From contig CALEII010000046.1 in the NCBI GenBank assembly GCA_937876205.1, forward strand, positions 1 through 64,000: a stretch of DNA of 64,000 nucleotides. The letters are read 5' to 3'. The stretch comes from an uncultured Clostridia bacterium (lineage in GTDB: Bacteria; Bacillota; Clostridia; Oscillospirales; Acutalibacteraceae). The translations under genes and the position numbers were made by a program. The notes below the pieces were generated by a model that worked only from the letters and a program-made list of their open reading frames with translations, made no database searches and was not told where the DNA came from. The stretch's first letter is position 1. Each line of letters opens with the position of its first letter. This document shows, piece after piece, positions 14,703 through 24,390 of the stretch.

Positions 14703-17429
14703 ATGCGTTATTCAATCTATCTTATTGTGCGAAAAATAATAGCTTGGTTTATGAGTGTTTTTATGTCGCTTGGTCTTGCCGGCGGCACAGCTCAGGAGCC
14801 TGAGATTCAGCGAGGCGAAGAAAACACCATAACCGCTTATGATAAAACAAATGCGGACTACACTCTTTCAATAGATGCTGATAATGATGTCCACGAAATA
14901 AGCGAGCTGCTTTACGGCATATTCTTTGAAGATATCAACTTCGCAGCTGACGGCGGCCTTTACGGCGAAAAGGTAATCAACCGTTCATTTGAATACGGTG
15001 AGCTCGCAGCAGATGACGAGCTTCACGGCTGGAGTCAGGTGGGTACAGCTGATGTTAAAGTCACTGTCGGTGATGCAGAAAACGGACTCAATGTCAACAA
15101 CACAAATTATCTTGTAATCAATAATACATCAGATGCCCTTGCCGGTGTTCAGAACAGAGGCTTCCTTGACGGAATGGCAATTGAAAATGGTGTTACATAT
15201 GATTTCTCTGTTTATGCGAAGTCTCCTGACGGTTATAACGGAGATATCACCGTCAGACTTGTTGCAGGTGATGCTGTTGCGGCAGAAACAACAGTTTCAG
15301 GGGTTACATCAGAGTGGCAGAAGCTCACCGCAACACTCACTTCTTCAGTTACGGCAAACAGCAATGTTTATCTTCAGGTGCTTGTTGCAAAGGGAAATGT
15401 TTGTCTTGATATGGTTTCACTTTTCCCGCCAACATATAAGAATCACGGTATGAGGACAGACCTTGCTGAGAAGCTTGCTGCTCTTGAGCCTGCTTTTCTC
15501 CGTTTCCCCGGCGGATGTGTCATTGAGGGCTATGACGAAGAAACAGCATATAACTGGAAGGATTCAATAGGTGTCGGTCCCGACGGTCTTCCCCTTGAAT
15601 TTAACGGCACTTACGGTGACGTTGCTGCCCGTTCATACGGTATAAATCTGTGGACAAATCTTTCAATGACTGAAGACCCTCTGCCTTGTTATATGAGCTA
15701 CGGTCTTGGCTTCTATGAATATTTTGTTCTTGCAGAGGACATCGGCGCAATCGGTGTGCCTGTTCTAAACTGCGGTCTTTTCTGTCAGATGAGAGGCAAA
15801 GGCCCCGTTGAGATGTACACTCCCGAATTTGAACAGTATCTTCAGGATATGGTTGACCTTGTTGAATTCTGCCGTGGTGATGAAAACTCAACATGGGGCA
15901 AAGTCAGAGCATCTCTCGGTCATCCTGAGCCCTTTGAGCTTAAGTATATCTGTATCGGTAACGAAAACGAAGGTGAGGTCTACTTTGAAAGATACGAAGC
16001 CTTCCTTGAAAGATTCAACGAAGAAAAGGCAAAAAATCCCGAGCTTTACGACGGTCTTGAGCTTATATATTCATCAGGTGCAAACGAAGGCACAACAAGT
16101 ATGAACTATGTTGCATCTTATGAGAATGCTTATGATTACATCAAAGAAAACAATATGTCAATTGATGAATTTGCAGGTGCAACCGACCATCACTACTACA
16201 GAGATCCCTCCTGGTTCCTTGCACACGCAGATTACTATGACGAAGACAATTATTCCCGTGATGCAGAGCATATGCTTGACACATATTACGGCGGAGGAAT
16301 CAAGGTTTTCCTCGGTGAATACGCATCCTGGTCAAATACACTCAGGTCTGCCCTTGCAGAGGCTGCTTATATGACAGGTCTTGAGCGTAACGGTGATATT
16401 GTTGAAATGGCTGCTTATGCTCCTCTTTTCGGCAATCTTACTGCAACTCACTGGGCTCCCGACCTTATATGGTTCAACAACAGCACTTCAACAGCTTCAA
16501 TCAACTACTATATGCAGAAGCTTTTCTCAACAAATGCAGGTACAACTCTCCTTGGTACAGAATTTGACGGCGCACAGATTCCTTATGAGGACCTTAAGGG
16601 TGCTGTCGGTCTCGGAACATGGTGGACAGCCGCTGAGTTTGATAATGTAAAAATCACAGACAACGCAACAGGTGAGGAGCTCGGCAGTGATGATTTCAGT
16701 GTTCCCAACTTCTGGTGGAACTGGTACCACAAAACTGAGGGTGAATGGAAAATTTCTGACGGTAAGGCTGTTCAGTCCGTTTGCGATCACGCATACAATG
16801 AGCTTGGCACATCTGCATACTTCGGTGAAACAGAATGGGCAAACTACACATATACATTTGAAGCAACAAAGACTGACGGCGGAGAGGGCTTCTATATTCC
16901 TTTCCTTATTGAAGATGAAAACAACTGCTTCTATTGGAATATCGGTGGCTGGGGCAACACAAAATCTGCACTCCAGAGAGCACAGAACGGCACAAAGACA
17001 GACGCTATCCCCGGCACTGTAACAGATTTCACAGTTGAAACAGGAAAGACATATCAGATAAAGCTTGTCGTTGACGGCACTGTTATCAGAGGCTATATTG
17101 ACGGTGAAATGCAGTTTGAATATGAAACCGCAACAAAGGCAAACGCCGAGGCTTATCAGGTTGTTTCAACCGATGAAAGCGGAGATATCATCATCAAGCT
17201 TGTCAACGTCACAGGCTCAGACAGAACATTTGCAATTGACATTTCAGGTGCAGATGTTGATGCAAAGGCAACTGTTTATCAGGTTGCAGGCGACAGCCTC
17301 GACAATGATAATATTCTCGGTGCCCAAGAGGCTTGCACACTGAAAGAATTCATCGTTGACGGTGTTTCAGACAGCTTCAATTACACAGTACCACAGTACT
17401 CGGCAACGGTTATAAGAATTGCTGAATAA
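14703..17429 (+). CDS. exported GH51 alpha-L-arabinofuranosidase with CBM-like domains
   Basis: 908 residues. A hydrophobic N-terminus (residues about 5-28) should export or anchor it. Next come the opening strand LYGIFFEDINFAADGG, a carbohydrate-binding module-like insert at about 105-245, and the GH51 barrel: LRFPGGC from residue 266, the acid/base Glu421 in GNENEG and the nucleophile Glu539 in LGEYAS. After about residue 640 a jelly-roll (LamG/DUF1080-like) domain is inserted. The enzyme releases L-arabinose from arabinan or arabinoxylan outside the cell. A GGAGG site precedes the ATG. It is nearly twice the length of minimal GH51 enzymes because of the added modules. Confidence 0.88.
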   Translation: MRYSIYLIVRKIIAWFMSVFMSLGLAGGTAQEPEIQRGEENTITAYDKTNADYTLSIDADNDVHEISELLYGIFFEDINFAADGGLYGEKVINRSFEYGELAADDELHGWSQVGTADVKVTVGDAENGLNVNNTNYLVINNTSDALAGVQNRGFLDGMAIENGVTYDFSVYAKSPDGYNGDITVRLVAGDAVAAETTVSGVTSEWQKLTATLTSSVTANSNVYLQVLVAKGNVCLDMVSLFPPTYKNHGMRTDLAEKLAALEPAFLRFPGGCVIEGYDEETAYNWKDSIGVGPDGLPLEFNGTYGDVAARSYGINLWTNLSMTEDPLPCYMSYGLGFYEYFVLAEDIGAIGVPVLNCGLFCQMRGKGPVEMYTPEFEQYLQDMVDLVEFCRGDENSTWGKVRASLGHPEPFELKYICIGNENEGEVYFERYEAFLERFNEEKAKNPELYDGLELIYSSGANEGTTSMNYVASYENAYDYIKENNMSIDEFAGATDHHYYRDPSWFLAHADYYDEDNYSRDAEHMLDTYYGGGIKVFLGEYASWSNTLRSALAEAAYMTGLERNGDIVEMAAYAPLFGNLTATHWAPDLIWFNNSTSTASINYYMQKLFSTNAGTTLLGTEFDGAQIPYEDLKGAVGLGTWWTAAEFDNVKITDNATGEELGSDDFSVPNFWWNWYHKTEGEWKISDGKAVQSVCDHAYNELGTSAYFGETEWANYTYTFEATKTDGGEGFYIPFLIEDENNCFYWNIGGWGNTKSALQRAQNGTKTDAIPGTVTDFTVETGKTYQIKLVVDGTVIRGYIDGEMQFEYETATKANAEAYQVVSTDESGDIIIKLVNVTGSDRTFAIDISGADVDAKATVYQVAGDSLDNDNILGAQEACTLKEFIVDGVSDSFNYTVPQYSATVIRIAE

Positions 17430-17453
17430 AAAGATTTGTCCTGAAGGACAGAA

Positions 17454-17486
17454 AAAAAGATGCACGGTTTTTTCGTGCATCTTTTT
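17454..17486. terminator. bidirectional terminator between GH51 and metallophosphoesterase genes
   Basis: AAAAAGATGCACG and CGTGCATCTTTTT pair perfectly over 13 bases. A- and T-rich ends on both sides let it serve the two convergent genes. Confidence 0.85.
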
Positions 17487-17559
17487 CATTGTCTTATACC
17501 GGGTCGTAAGACAATATAATTCGCTTTCAGTAAATACAACGCCTTAACGGGAATTATTT

Positions 17560-18873
17560 TTAACCGACTGTTATTTTATTATTCAGCGTGCCGCCCTGCA
17601 GTGCATAGGGGCTGTAGGAAGTGACCTTTACGGTATAGCTTCCGTTTTCGAGTTTGCCGAGATTGACTGTCACGTCATCATCAGTGGCTCTTACATATTC
17701 TGAAATAACTGTTTTTTCATAAACTGTCTTGTTGTTTTCATTTCTGACAGTTATTTTGTAATTCTCAGCCTCGTAATAGCCCTCGGCTTCGGGGAAGGTA
17801 ATCACAGTGTCACCGTTTTCATCAACATATGAAGTAACTGCAGCGTTTTCTGGGAATTTGGGTGCAGTGTCAAGTGCCTGCTGATTATGCCAGTTATATG
17901 TTCTCTTTGTTTTGTCAGAGAGATTTGTGAAATAGTAGTCGATATTGTCAAAGAACATTCTGTTCTCAATATCATAAAGCTTCATACTGACATTGCCGTT
18001 TGCATCACATTCCACAAGCCAGGCGCCGCCTGATTTCCCGGGGGCATCCTGATCGCCCTCAATATAATTGAGATTTCCCATAAATGCTGAAAGTGAACCT
18101 GTACCCACAGCTGTGAATTCACCCTGCCATACACTTCTGGGGTCATTTGACGCATAGTGTGAATGACCGGAGAAGCTGATAACCTGAGGATATCTGCTCA
18201 GAACTGTTCTTGTGGAGAAATCACCCCAGTTAACACTGCCGTAAACGGTGAAAGCAGGATGAGGATGCTGTATAACAAAAACAGGCTTAGTGGGGTCTTC
18301 GGCTGTTGCATTGCGCAGTCTTTCATCAAGCCACTGCATTTTTCCTGAGAAGGTCTTGCCGTTATCGTCATATGAAACACATATGAAATGATAGCCGTTG
18401 ATGACTACATCTCTGTCAACATCTTCGTGGACAAACTTTTTGTATACATCATATCCCACGGTGGCATCAACATCACGGTAAGCAATAAATTCGTGATTAC
18501 CCAGAACGGTAAGCAGCTGAGTACCTTCTTTGATGTTTTCGGCAACAATTTTGTTGTAAACCTGATATTCTTTTTCTTCACCTGCACCTGTGAAATCACC
18601 TGCCACAACTACGGCATCAAGATTTTTGTAGCCGCAATTCTCTGAATGTGCGTACATATCACCGAACAGATTACCGAATCTGACTGCGGCTTCCTGTGTT
18701 TCGTCGCCGTCAAGATGAATGTCTGAGCAGACAACAAAACGCAGAACGGGCGTGAAATCATCGGGTGTTTTAATTTCTGTTGTCTGGGGATTTTTTGTTC
18801 CCGTTAATAAGAAAATAAAACCGAAAACTGATGTGAGTACTTTGGCAACAAGCTGTGCAAAAAAGTTTGACAT
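17560..18873 (-). CDS. membrane-anchored metallophosphoesterase
   Basis: 437 residues. Residues 3-24 are hydrophobic (FFAQLVAKVLTSVFGFIFLL) and likely an uncleaved anchor or signal. The calcineurin-like phosphoesterase motifs follow in order: SDIHLD, GDFTGAGEE, GNHE, IQHPHPAF and GHSH, all metal ligands present. The last 90 residues are a Fn3-like beta domain (YKITVRNENN onward). It probably cleaves phosphoesters (nucleotides or teichoic/lipid phosphates) at the cell surface. The ATG lies 2 bases after the mfd stop, and AAGGAG lies inside the mfd 3' end, so it is co-translated with mfd despite the unrelated function. Confidence 0.82.
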   Translation of the reverse strand: MSNFFAQLVAKVLTSVFGFIFLLTGTKNPQTTEIKTPDDFTPVLRFVVCSDIHLDGDETQEAAVRFGNLFGDMYAHSENCGYKNLDAVVVAGDFTGAGEEKEYQVYNKIVAENIKEGTQLLTVLGNHEFIAYRDVDATVGYDVYKKFVHEDVDRDVVINGYHFICVSYDDNGKTFSGKMQWLDERLRNATAEDPTKPVFVIQHPHPAFTVYGSVNWGDFSTRTVLSRYPQVISFSGHSHYASNDPRSVWQGEFTAVGTGSLSAFMGNLNYIEGDQDAPGKSGGAWLVECDANGNVSMKLYDIENRMFFDNIDYYFTNLSDKTKRTYNWHNQQALDTAPKFPENAAVTSYVDENGDTVITFPEAEGYYEAENYKITVRNENNKTVYEKTVISEYVRATDDDVTVNLGKLENGSYTVKVTSYSPYALQGGTLNNKITVG

Positions 18874-18875
18874 AA

Positions 18876-21800
18876 TTATACATTCTCCTTATCAAGTAAT
18901 TTCATAATGAGTCTTAATGTGTCAAGAGGTTTTTCACCCTTGACTGTTTTTATTGCTATATACGGTTTTGCTGTTGAAGAAACCGAGAGCCTGCCTCTGA
19001 AAGGCTTTGATAAAACTGCAATCTGGTTTGCATTTATATCGTTTGAATAAAGCAATAATGCGCCGTGTATCTGCTTTATTTCATAGATTCTGTGCTTGAT
19101 TGCAGAGTTTCTGATAAGTGCAACGGTAACAAGTCCGTTTACACTATTGGGTACATCGCCGTAACGGTCAATAAGCTCGTCAAGTACATCTTCTGCATCT
19201 GCTTCACTTCTGATTGATGCAATTTTTCTGTAGACAGAAAGCCTCTGAGGAACTGAGTCAATGTAATTTTCCGGAATGTGTGCATCAAGACTCAGGTCAA
19301 CAAGACATTCTTTCTCAGGCTCGGGAGCTGAGTTTGTCTGCTCCTCATTTACAGCCTCTGAGAGCATCTGCAGATACATATCATAGCCTACAGCTTCAAG
19401 GTGGCCGTGCTGTTTTGCGCCCAGAATACTGCCGGCGCCTCTGATTTCAAGGTCCTTCATTGCGATTTTGAAGCCTGAGCCGAATTCGGTGTATTCACGG
19501 ATTGCGGAAAGCCTTCTCTGAGCAATTTCAGACAGCTCTTTGCCCTCTCTGAAAGTGAGATAGGCAAAGCCTCTTCGTGAGGATCTGCCGACTCTGCCTC
19601 GTATCTGATGAAGCTGAGCGAGTCCCAGTCTGTCTGCATTTTCTATGATAAGTGTGTTGACATTCGGCACATCAACGCCCGTTTCAATTATAGTCGTGCA
19701 GACAAGAATCTGTATTTCTCCGTCAAGGAGCTGCCTCCAGACCTCACTGAGCTCATTTTCTGCCATCTGCCCGTGAGCTACGGCAATATTTGCGTCAGGT
19801 AAGAATTCTCTGATTTCGGCTGCCTTTTCTTCAATTTTTTCTATACTGTTGAACAGGTAATAAATCTGACCGCCTCTGCGAAGCTCTTTGTCCATAGCCT
19901 CGGCAAGAATTGCCATATCGTGCTCTGTAACATATGTCTGTATGGGTGAACGGTCAAGCGGAGCTTCTTCAATAACAGACATATCTCTGATGCCTGTCAT
20001 AGCCATATTGAGAGTGCGTGGAATGGGTGTTGCCGAAAGAGTCAGAACATCTATTGACGGGAATGCAGCTTTGATTTTTTCTTTCTGTGCAACGCCGAAA
20101 CGCTGTTCTTCGTCTATTATGATAAGACCGGGATCACGGAATTTTACGCTTTTTGCAATAATGCTGTGAGTACCGACGATAATATCGATAAATCCTTTCT
20201 CAAGCTCCTGCTTTATCTGTTTCTGCTGTTTTGCAGTTCTGAAGCGTGAGAGCATCTCAACTTTTACAGGGAAGCCCTCAAAGCGTCTGAGAATTGTTCT
20301 GTAGTGCTGAAGTGCAAGAATTGTGGTGGGCACAAGAATTATACACTGCTTGCCGTCTGCCACGCATTTGAATGCAGCTCTCAGGGCAACCTCTGTTTTG
20401 CCGAAGCCGACATCACCGCAGAGCAATCTGTCCATCGGGCAGGATTTTTCCATATCCCTCTTTATTTCGTATATACATCTGAGCTGATCGTCTGTTTCGT
20501 CAAATTCAAATCGGCGTTCAAAATCACTCTGCATATCTATATCGGGTGAGAACGGATAGCCTTTGGTGTTGTGCCTTTTGGCGTAAAGCTCAAGCAGCTC
20601 CTTTGCCATATCCTTGACAGCTGTTTTGACTCTTGATTTAGTCTTTTTCCAGTCGTCTGAGCCGAGCTTGTTGATTTTTACACCCTTGCCTGTTTCATCG
20701 TGCGGGCCTATGTATTTTGAAACAAGGTCAAGCTGTGTGACCGGCACATAAAGTACGCCTGCGCCCTTGTATTTTATTTTTATGTAATCCTTGTGTACAC
20801 CGGATACTTCCATATCCACAATGCCGTCAAAGATACCGATGCCGTGTGTGGAGTGTACAACATAATCACCCTTGTGAAGCTCTTCTATCGAGTGAAGACC
20901 GCTGCTGATGTCGTGGAATTTCTTTTTGCCTGAAAATCTCTTTTTGCCTTCTGCTCTGTATCTGCCGTAGGTTATGATTCTCAGCTTGTCGGCAGGGTAG
21001 TCAATGCCGAAGCTCAGAGCACCGCTTACGACGTTTATCTGGCCTGAGATGAAGTCAATGTTTGAAGAAGAAAAATAATTTGCGGGCACTCCGTCGTCGT
21101 TAAGGTCCTGACAGAGACTTTTTGCTGTTTTTTCGGTACCTGCAAGCACCACTGCAGTGTATCCTCTTGCAACATCGGGACGCAGGTCATCCTCAAGTAC
21201 CGTGAGAGAGCCCTCCCAGGGGGACGACTGGCGCACATTCATTGTGACAAGCTCTTTTACAGGGGTGTCAAATGTGCCTCGGGCAAAGTTGTCAAGATAT
21301 ATTACGCCTGCCTTTTCGTAATATGAAACAATATCGTTCCATCTGATTGAAAATGTGTCAAGCCCTTTGCAAAGAACACCGTCTTCAAACATCATTTTTA
21401 TGTCTTCATTCAGAAGCTTTGTTGCAGAGGCTGCCCGTTCTTTTATGTTGTGTGAATCAGCAGCAAAGAGCAGATAATCACCGCAGTAATCAAAAATTGT
21501 TTCACATTTTTCATAAGCGAGATTGAGATATTTATCAGTTGAGCCCAGACGGATATGTGCGTGGATTTTTTCTGCATCAGAGTAAAGATTCTCTCTGACT
21601 TTGTCGTATTTCTTACCCTTGAGAGAATGTGCAAGAGCTTCTATTCTGCCGGCAAAGGTTGCATCATCGTCAAAAACGATTTCTGTCGCAGGCATAATTC
21701 TGACTGCGTCAGCAGGGTCTGTTCTTCTCTGAGTAAGAATGTCAAAATGTGCCATAGAATCTATGGTGTCACCCCAGAATTCAACTCTTATGGGTGAAGC

Positions 21801-22358
21801 TGCGTCGGGCGGGAAGAAGTCAAGAATTGCACCTCTGTGTGAGAACTGACCTGCACCCTCAACCATATCTGCACGCACATAGCCTGCGCAGACAAGGGCG
21901 TTAAGCACCTTCTGAAGCTCAGCATCCTTGCCGTTTTCAAGAAGAACTGTTTTTTCTGTAAGTATTTCCTTCGGAATTGTCAGCTGCATTGCTGCTTCAA
22001 TACTGCAGACAACTGCATCAAGTCCGTTTTCTGCCGCAAGCCCTAGAACTCCGAGACGACGGCTTTCGTAATCTCTTGAGTGACTCTGTTCTGAACGGAA
22101 GTTTCTGTCTGTAGCAGGGTAGAGATGGGCATTTGTGCCCATAGTCTGAAGGTCGGCACAGATTTTTGTTGCCGAGGCTTCATCATTGGTGACAATAAGT
22201 GCTTTTTTGCCGAGTCTTGAGCAAAGTGTATGTATAAGATGTGCTTTCGGGGTAAGAGCAAGGCCGAGCACGCCCATAGGAAGCCTGTTATTGGCTACAC
22301 TGTATTCAATTGTTTTGTACTGACTGTTTTTTTCAAGCAATGAAGCAAATGCTGACAC
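18876..22358 (-). CDS. mfd: transcription-repair coupling factor Mfd
   Basis: 1160 residues, normal for Mfd. It removes RNA polymerase stalled at DNA lesions and recruits UvrAB. UvrB-like modules fill the N-terminal third, then the RNA-polymerase-interaction domain (GDYVVHSTHGIGIF) and the RecG-like translocase with Walker A GDVGFGKTE, DEEQRFGV and SATPIPRTL. The TRCF C-terminal domain is complete. The GTG at 22358 is chosen because AAGGGG stands 8 bases upstream; an in-frame extension of 18 codons has no site. It lies 100 bases after pth on the same strand. Confidence 0.97.
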   Translation of the reverse strand: MSAFASLLEKNSQYKTIEYSVANNRLPMGVLGLALTPKAHLIHTLCSRLGKKALIVTNDEASATKICADLQTMGTNAHLYPATDRNFRSEQSHSRDYESRRLGVLGLAAENGLDAVVCSIEAAMQLTIPKEILTEKTVLLENGKDAELQKVLNALVCAGYVRADMVEGAGQFSHRGAILDFFPPDAASPIRVEFWGDTIDSMAHFDILTQRRTDPADAVRIMPATEIVFDDDATFAGRIEALAHSLKGKKYDKVRENLYSDAEKIHAHIRLGSTDKYLNLAYEKCETIFDYCGDYLLFAADSHNIKERAASATKLLNEDIKMMFEDGVLCKGLDTFSIRWNDIVSYYEKAGVIYLDNFARGTFDTPVKELVTMNVRQSSPWEGSLTVLEDDLRPDVARGYTAVVLAGTEKTAKSLCQDLNDDGVPANYFSSSNIDFISGQINVVSGALSFGIDYPADKLRIITYGRYRAEGKKRFSGKKKFHDISSGLHSIEELHKGDYVVHSTHGIGIFDGIVDMEVSGVHKDYIKIKYKGAGVLYVPVTQLDLVSKYIGPHDETGKGVKINKLGSDDWKKTKSRVKTAVKDMAKELLELYAKRHNTKGYPFSPDIDMQSDFERRFEFDETDDQLRCIYEIKRDMEKSCPMDRLLCGDVGFGKTEVALRAAFKCVADGKQCIILVPTTILALQHYRTILRRFEGFPVKVEMLSRFRTAKQQKQIKQELEKGFIDIIVGTHSIIAKSVKFRDPGLIIIDEEQRFGVAQKEKIKAAFPSIDVLTLSATPIPRTLNMAMTGIRDMSVIEEAPLDRSPIQTYVTEHDMAILAEAMDKELRRGGQIYYLFNSIEKIEEKAAEIREFLPDANIAVAHGQMAENELSEVWRQLLDGEIQILVCTTIIETGVDVPNVNTLIIENADRLGLAQLHQIRGRVGRSSRRGFAYLTFREGKELSEIAQRRLSAIREYTEFGSGFKIAMKDLEIRGAGSILGAKQHGHLEAVGYDMYLQMLSEAVNEEQTNSAPEPEKECLVDLSLDAHIPENYIDSVPQRLSVYRKIASIRSEADAEDVLDELIDRYGDVPNSVNGLVTVALIRNSAIKHRIYEIKQIHGALLLYSNDINANQIAVLSKPFRGRLSVSSTAKPYIAIKTVKGEKPLDTLRLIMKLLDKENV

Positions 22359-22458
22359 TCTTTTCACCCCTTTACGGTTTTTGTTTATATAAACAGCGTT
22401 TGCATAAAGCAAAAAAACTTATCTGTTCATAAGTCTTACAGTACTGTAAAATCAGCGT

Positions 22459-23082
22459 TTATTTTATCTGACAGGTCATCAGCGCCTTGTCCATTTCGCC
22501 TTTTACAATAAGACTTATGGCATCGCATGCCTTTTCCATTGTGTTTTTCAATGTGGCCTGATCCTGTTTTGAGAATGAACTGAGAACATAATCCTTCAGA
22601 TCATAATCGGGATGCGGCTTGTTGCCCACGCCGATTTTAATTCTCGGGAAATTGTCTGAATTGAGATGATAGATTATACTCTTTATTCCGTTGTGGGTGC
22701 CTGCAGAGCCTTTCTTTTTGATTCTCAGTGCACCCAGAGAAATATCAATATCATCAAATATTATAATACATCTTTCGGGAGGAATTTTGTAGAAAGCAGC
22801 TGCTTCTCTGATTGCCTCGCCGCTGTTGTTCATATAGGTCTGAGGACGCATTACAAGACATCTGTGTCCCTCAATCATAACGTCTGCACAAAGTGACTTG
22901 TATTTTATTTTGTCTGTTTTGAAATTCTCTCTGTTGCAGAGAATATCGAGACACAGAAAACCGGCGTTGTGCCGTGTGAGCTCGTATTCCTTGCCCGGAT
23001 TGCCGAGACCTGCAATTATAAATTCAACAGGGCCTGAAACCGGCATTGAGAAAGATGTTGTTTTTTTCTTGAAAAATGCCAT
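22459..23082 (-). CDS. pth: peptidyl-tRNA hydrolase
   Basis: 207 residues. After an unusual N-terminal extension of about 18 residues (Lys-rich, then SMPVSGPVE), the Pth core starts with FIIAGLGNPGKEYELTRHNAGF, carrying the catalytic His in TRHNAG and the substrate Asn; later motifs are MRPQTYMNNSGEA and DDIDISLGALRIKKKGSAGTHNG. It frees tRNA from peptidyl-tRNA that drops off ribosomes. The order pth-mfd on one strand is the common Firmicute arrangement. Confidence 0.95.
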   Translation of the reverse strand: MAFFKKKTTSFSMPVSGPVEFIIAGLGNPGKEYELTRHNAGFLCLDILCNRENFKTDKIKYKSLCADVMIEGHRCLVMRPQTYMNNSGEAIREAAAFYKIPPERCIIIFDDIDISLGALRIKKKGSAGTHNGIKSIIYHLNSDNFPRIKIGVGNKPHPDYDLKDYVLSSFSKQDQATLKNTMEKACDAISLIVKGEMDKALMTCQIK

Positions 23083-23094
23083 TTTGCTTATCCT

Positions 23095-24255
23095 TTATAC
23101 TTTCTTTCTGTATGGCTGATGTTCTTTTACCCAGCCTTCTTTATTTGTCTGTCTTTCTCTTGCAATTGCAAGTGTGTTGTCGGGAACATCCTGTGTGATT
23201 GTGGAGCCTGCTGCCGTATAGGAATTCTCGCCCACAGTAACGGGAGCCACAAGATTTGTGTTGCAGCCGATGAATGCACGGTCCTTTATGACAGTTCTGT
23301 TCTTTGTTTTGCCGTTGAAATTTACGGTGACAACGCCGCAACCGAAGTTTACATTTTTGCCCACATCGGAATCGCCCACATATGTCAGATGTGATACACT
23401 TGTGCTCTCGTCGATTGTGGAATTCTTGACCTCAACAAAGTTACCCAGATGTACGCCGTCACAAATGACTGAATCGGGGCGTATCTGCACAAAGGGACCG
23501 ATGTTTGCGTCGTTTCTGATTTCTGCATTTCTTATCTGACCGTTGTTGAATTTCACACCGTTGCCTATTTCTGCGTTCTCAAGATATGAATTAGGGCCTA
23601 TAACACAGTCTTCACCTACGGTGACAGTGCCTGAAATGATCGTGTTGGGCAGAATGACAGTGTCTGTACCGATTTTGCAGTCGGGACCTATTATTATACC
23701 GTCTGTGCAGGGAATGTCAACCCCGTTATTCATATGCTTTGTGAGAATTATACGGCGCATTGTTTCGTTAAGAATATTAAGCTGAGCGCCTGTATTTGCT
23801 GTAAGTGAAATATTTTCGTCCGAAGGAGCAAAAACACCTGTTTTTAGCTCTGATTTTCCGATTGATGATAAATTGATACAGCAGCCTGTGTTTTCTTCCG
23901 CAATGACGGTCTTGTCATTGCCGTCTGCTATATGCAACGCAAGTGCACCCTTTATTGCTTCAGCGTCAATAAAGGGCTTGTCACCGCTGAGGAAAACAAT
24001 AATATCGCTGTTGACAGCTTCGGTTGCCTGCTGAACGCAAGCAAAGGCCTTTATTTCACTGCCGTCAAGATGAGCGTCAATAAAGGGCAGATTTTCTCCC
24101 GCTGCGACACTTATATTCTTTATGCCTGCATTTTCTGCCGCAGAAATAACCCAGTCAAGCATTGTTTTGAAAAGAATTCTGCGCAATACTTTCGGTTTGT
24201 TTGATTTGAATGATTCATTGTTTTTGTCTGCAAGAATAATAGCGCCGATATTCAT
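23095..24255 (-). CDS. GlmU-like protein with degenerate uridylyltransferase domain
   Basis: 386 residues against about 450 in GlmU. The C-terminal left-handed beta-helix acetyltransferase is well preserved: IRPDS, FVEVKNS, SHLTYVGDSDVG, NFGCGVVTVNFNG and the late VAPVTVGENSYTAAGSTI, including the catalytic His and acetyl-CoA contacts. The N-terminal nucleotidyltransferase keeps the fold and PKVL, but the signature LxAGxGTRM has become IILADKNNESFK and the domain is short. It can probably acetylate glucosamine-1-phosphate but may not make UDP-GlcNAc. It sits in the position before pth where Firmicutes usually carry glmU (13-base gap). Confidence 0.75.
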   Translation of the reverse strand: MNIGAIILADKNNESFKSNKPKVLRRILFKTMLDWVISAAENAGIKNISVAAGENLPFIDAHLDGSEIKAFACVQQATEAVNSDIIVFLSGDKPFIDAEAIKGALALHIADGNDKTVIAEENTGCCINLSSIGKSELKTGVFAPSDENISLTANTGAQLNILNETMRRIILTKHMNNGVDIPCTDGIIIGPDCKIGTDTVILPNTIISGTVTVGEDCVIGPNSYLENAEIGNGVKFNNGQIRNAEIRNDANIGPFVQIRPDSVICDGVHLGNFVEVKNSTIDESTSVSHLTYVGDSDVGKNVNFGCGVVTVNFNGKTKNRTVIKDRAFIGCNTNLVAPVTVGENSYTAAGSTITQDVPDNTLAIARERQTNKEGWVKEHQPYRKKV

Positions 24256-24321
24256 AAAATCAACTCCGTTTTGCTTTTAACAATTTATTATATCATATTA
24301 TATTCTTTAATTCAATATTAT

Positions 24322-24367
24322 TGTTTACGATTAAGCACAAAAAATGTTTACGATAAAGCACAAAAAA
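24322..24367. repeat. two tandem copies of a 23-base direct repeat
   Basis: TGTTTACGATTAAGCACAAA and TGTTTACGATAAAGCACAAA start at 24322 and 24345, one base different over this part. They lie between the end of the retron gene and glmU. They could be an insertion scar or a binding site. Confidence 0.6.
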
Positions 24368-24390
24368 AACCGCAGGCAGTGCTGCGGTTC
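24363..24390 (-). terminator. terminator of the retron reverse transcriptase gene
   Basis: On the minus strand AACCGCA and TGCGGTT form a stem with an 8-base loop, followed by TTTTTTTT. The stem begins at the TGA stop of the reverse transcriptase. Confidence 0.8.
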
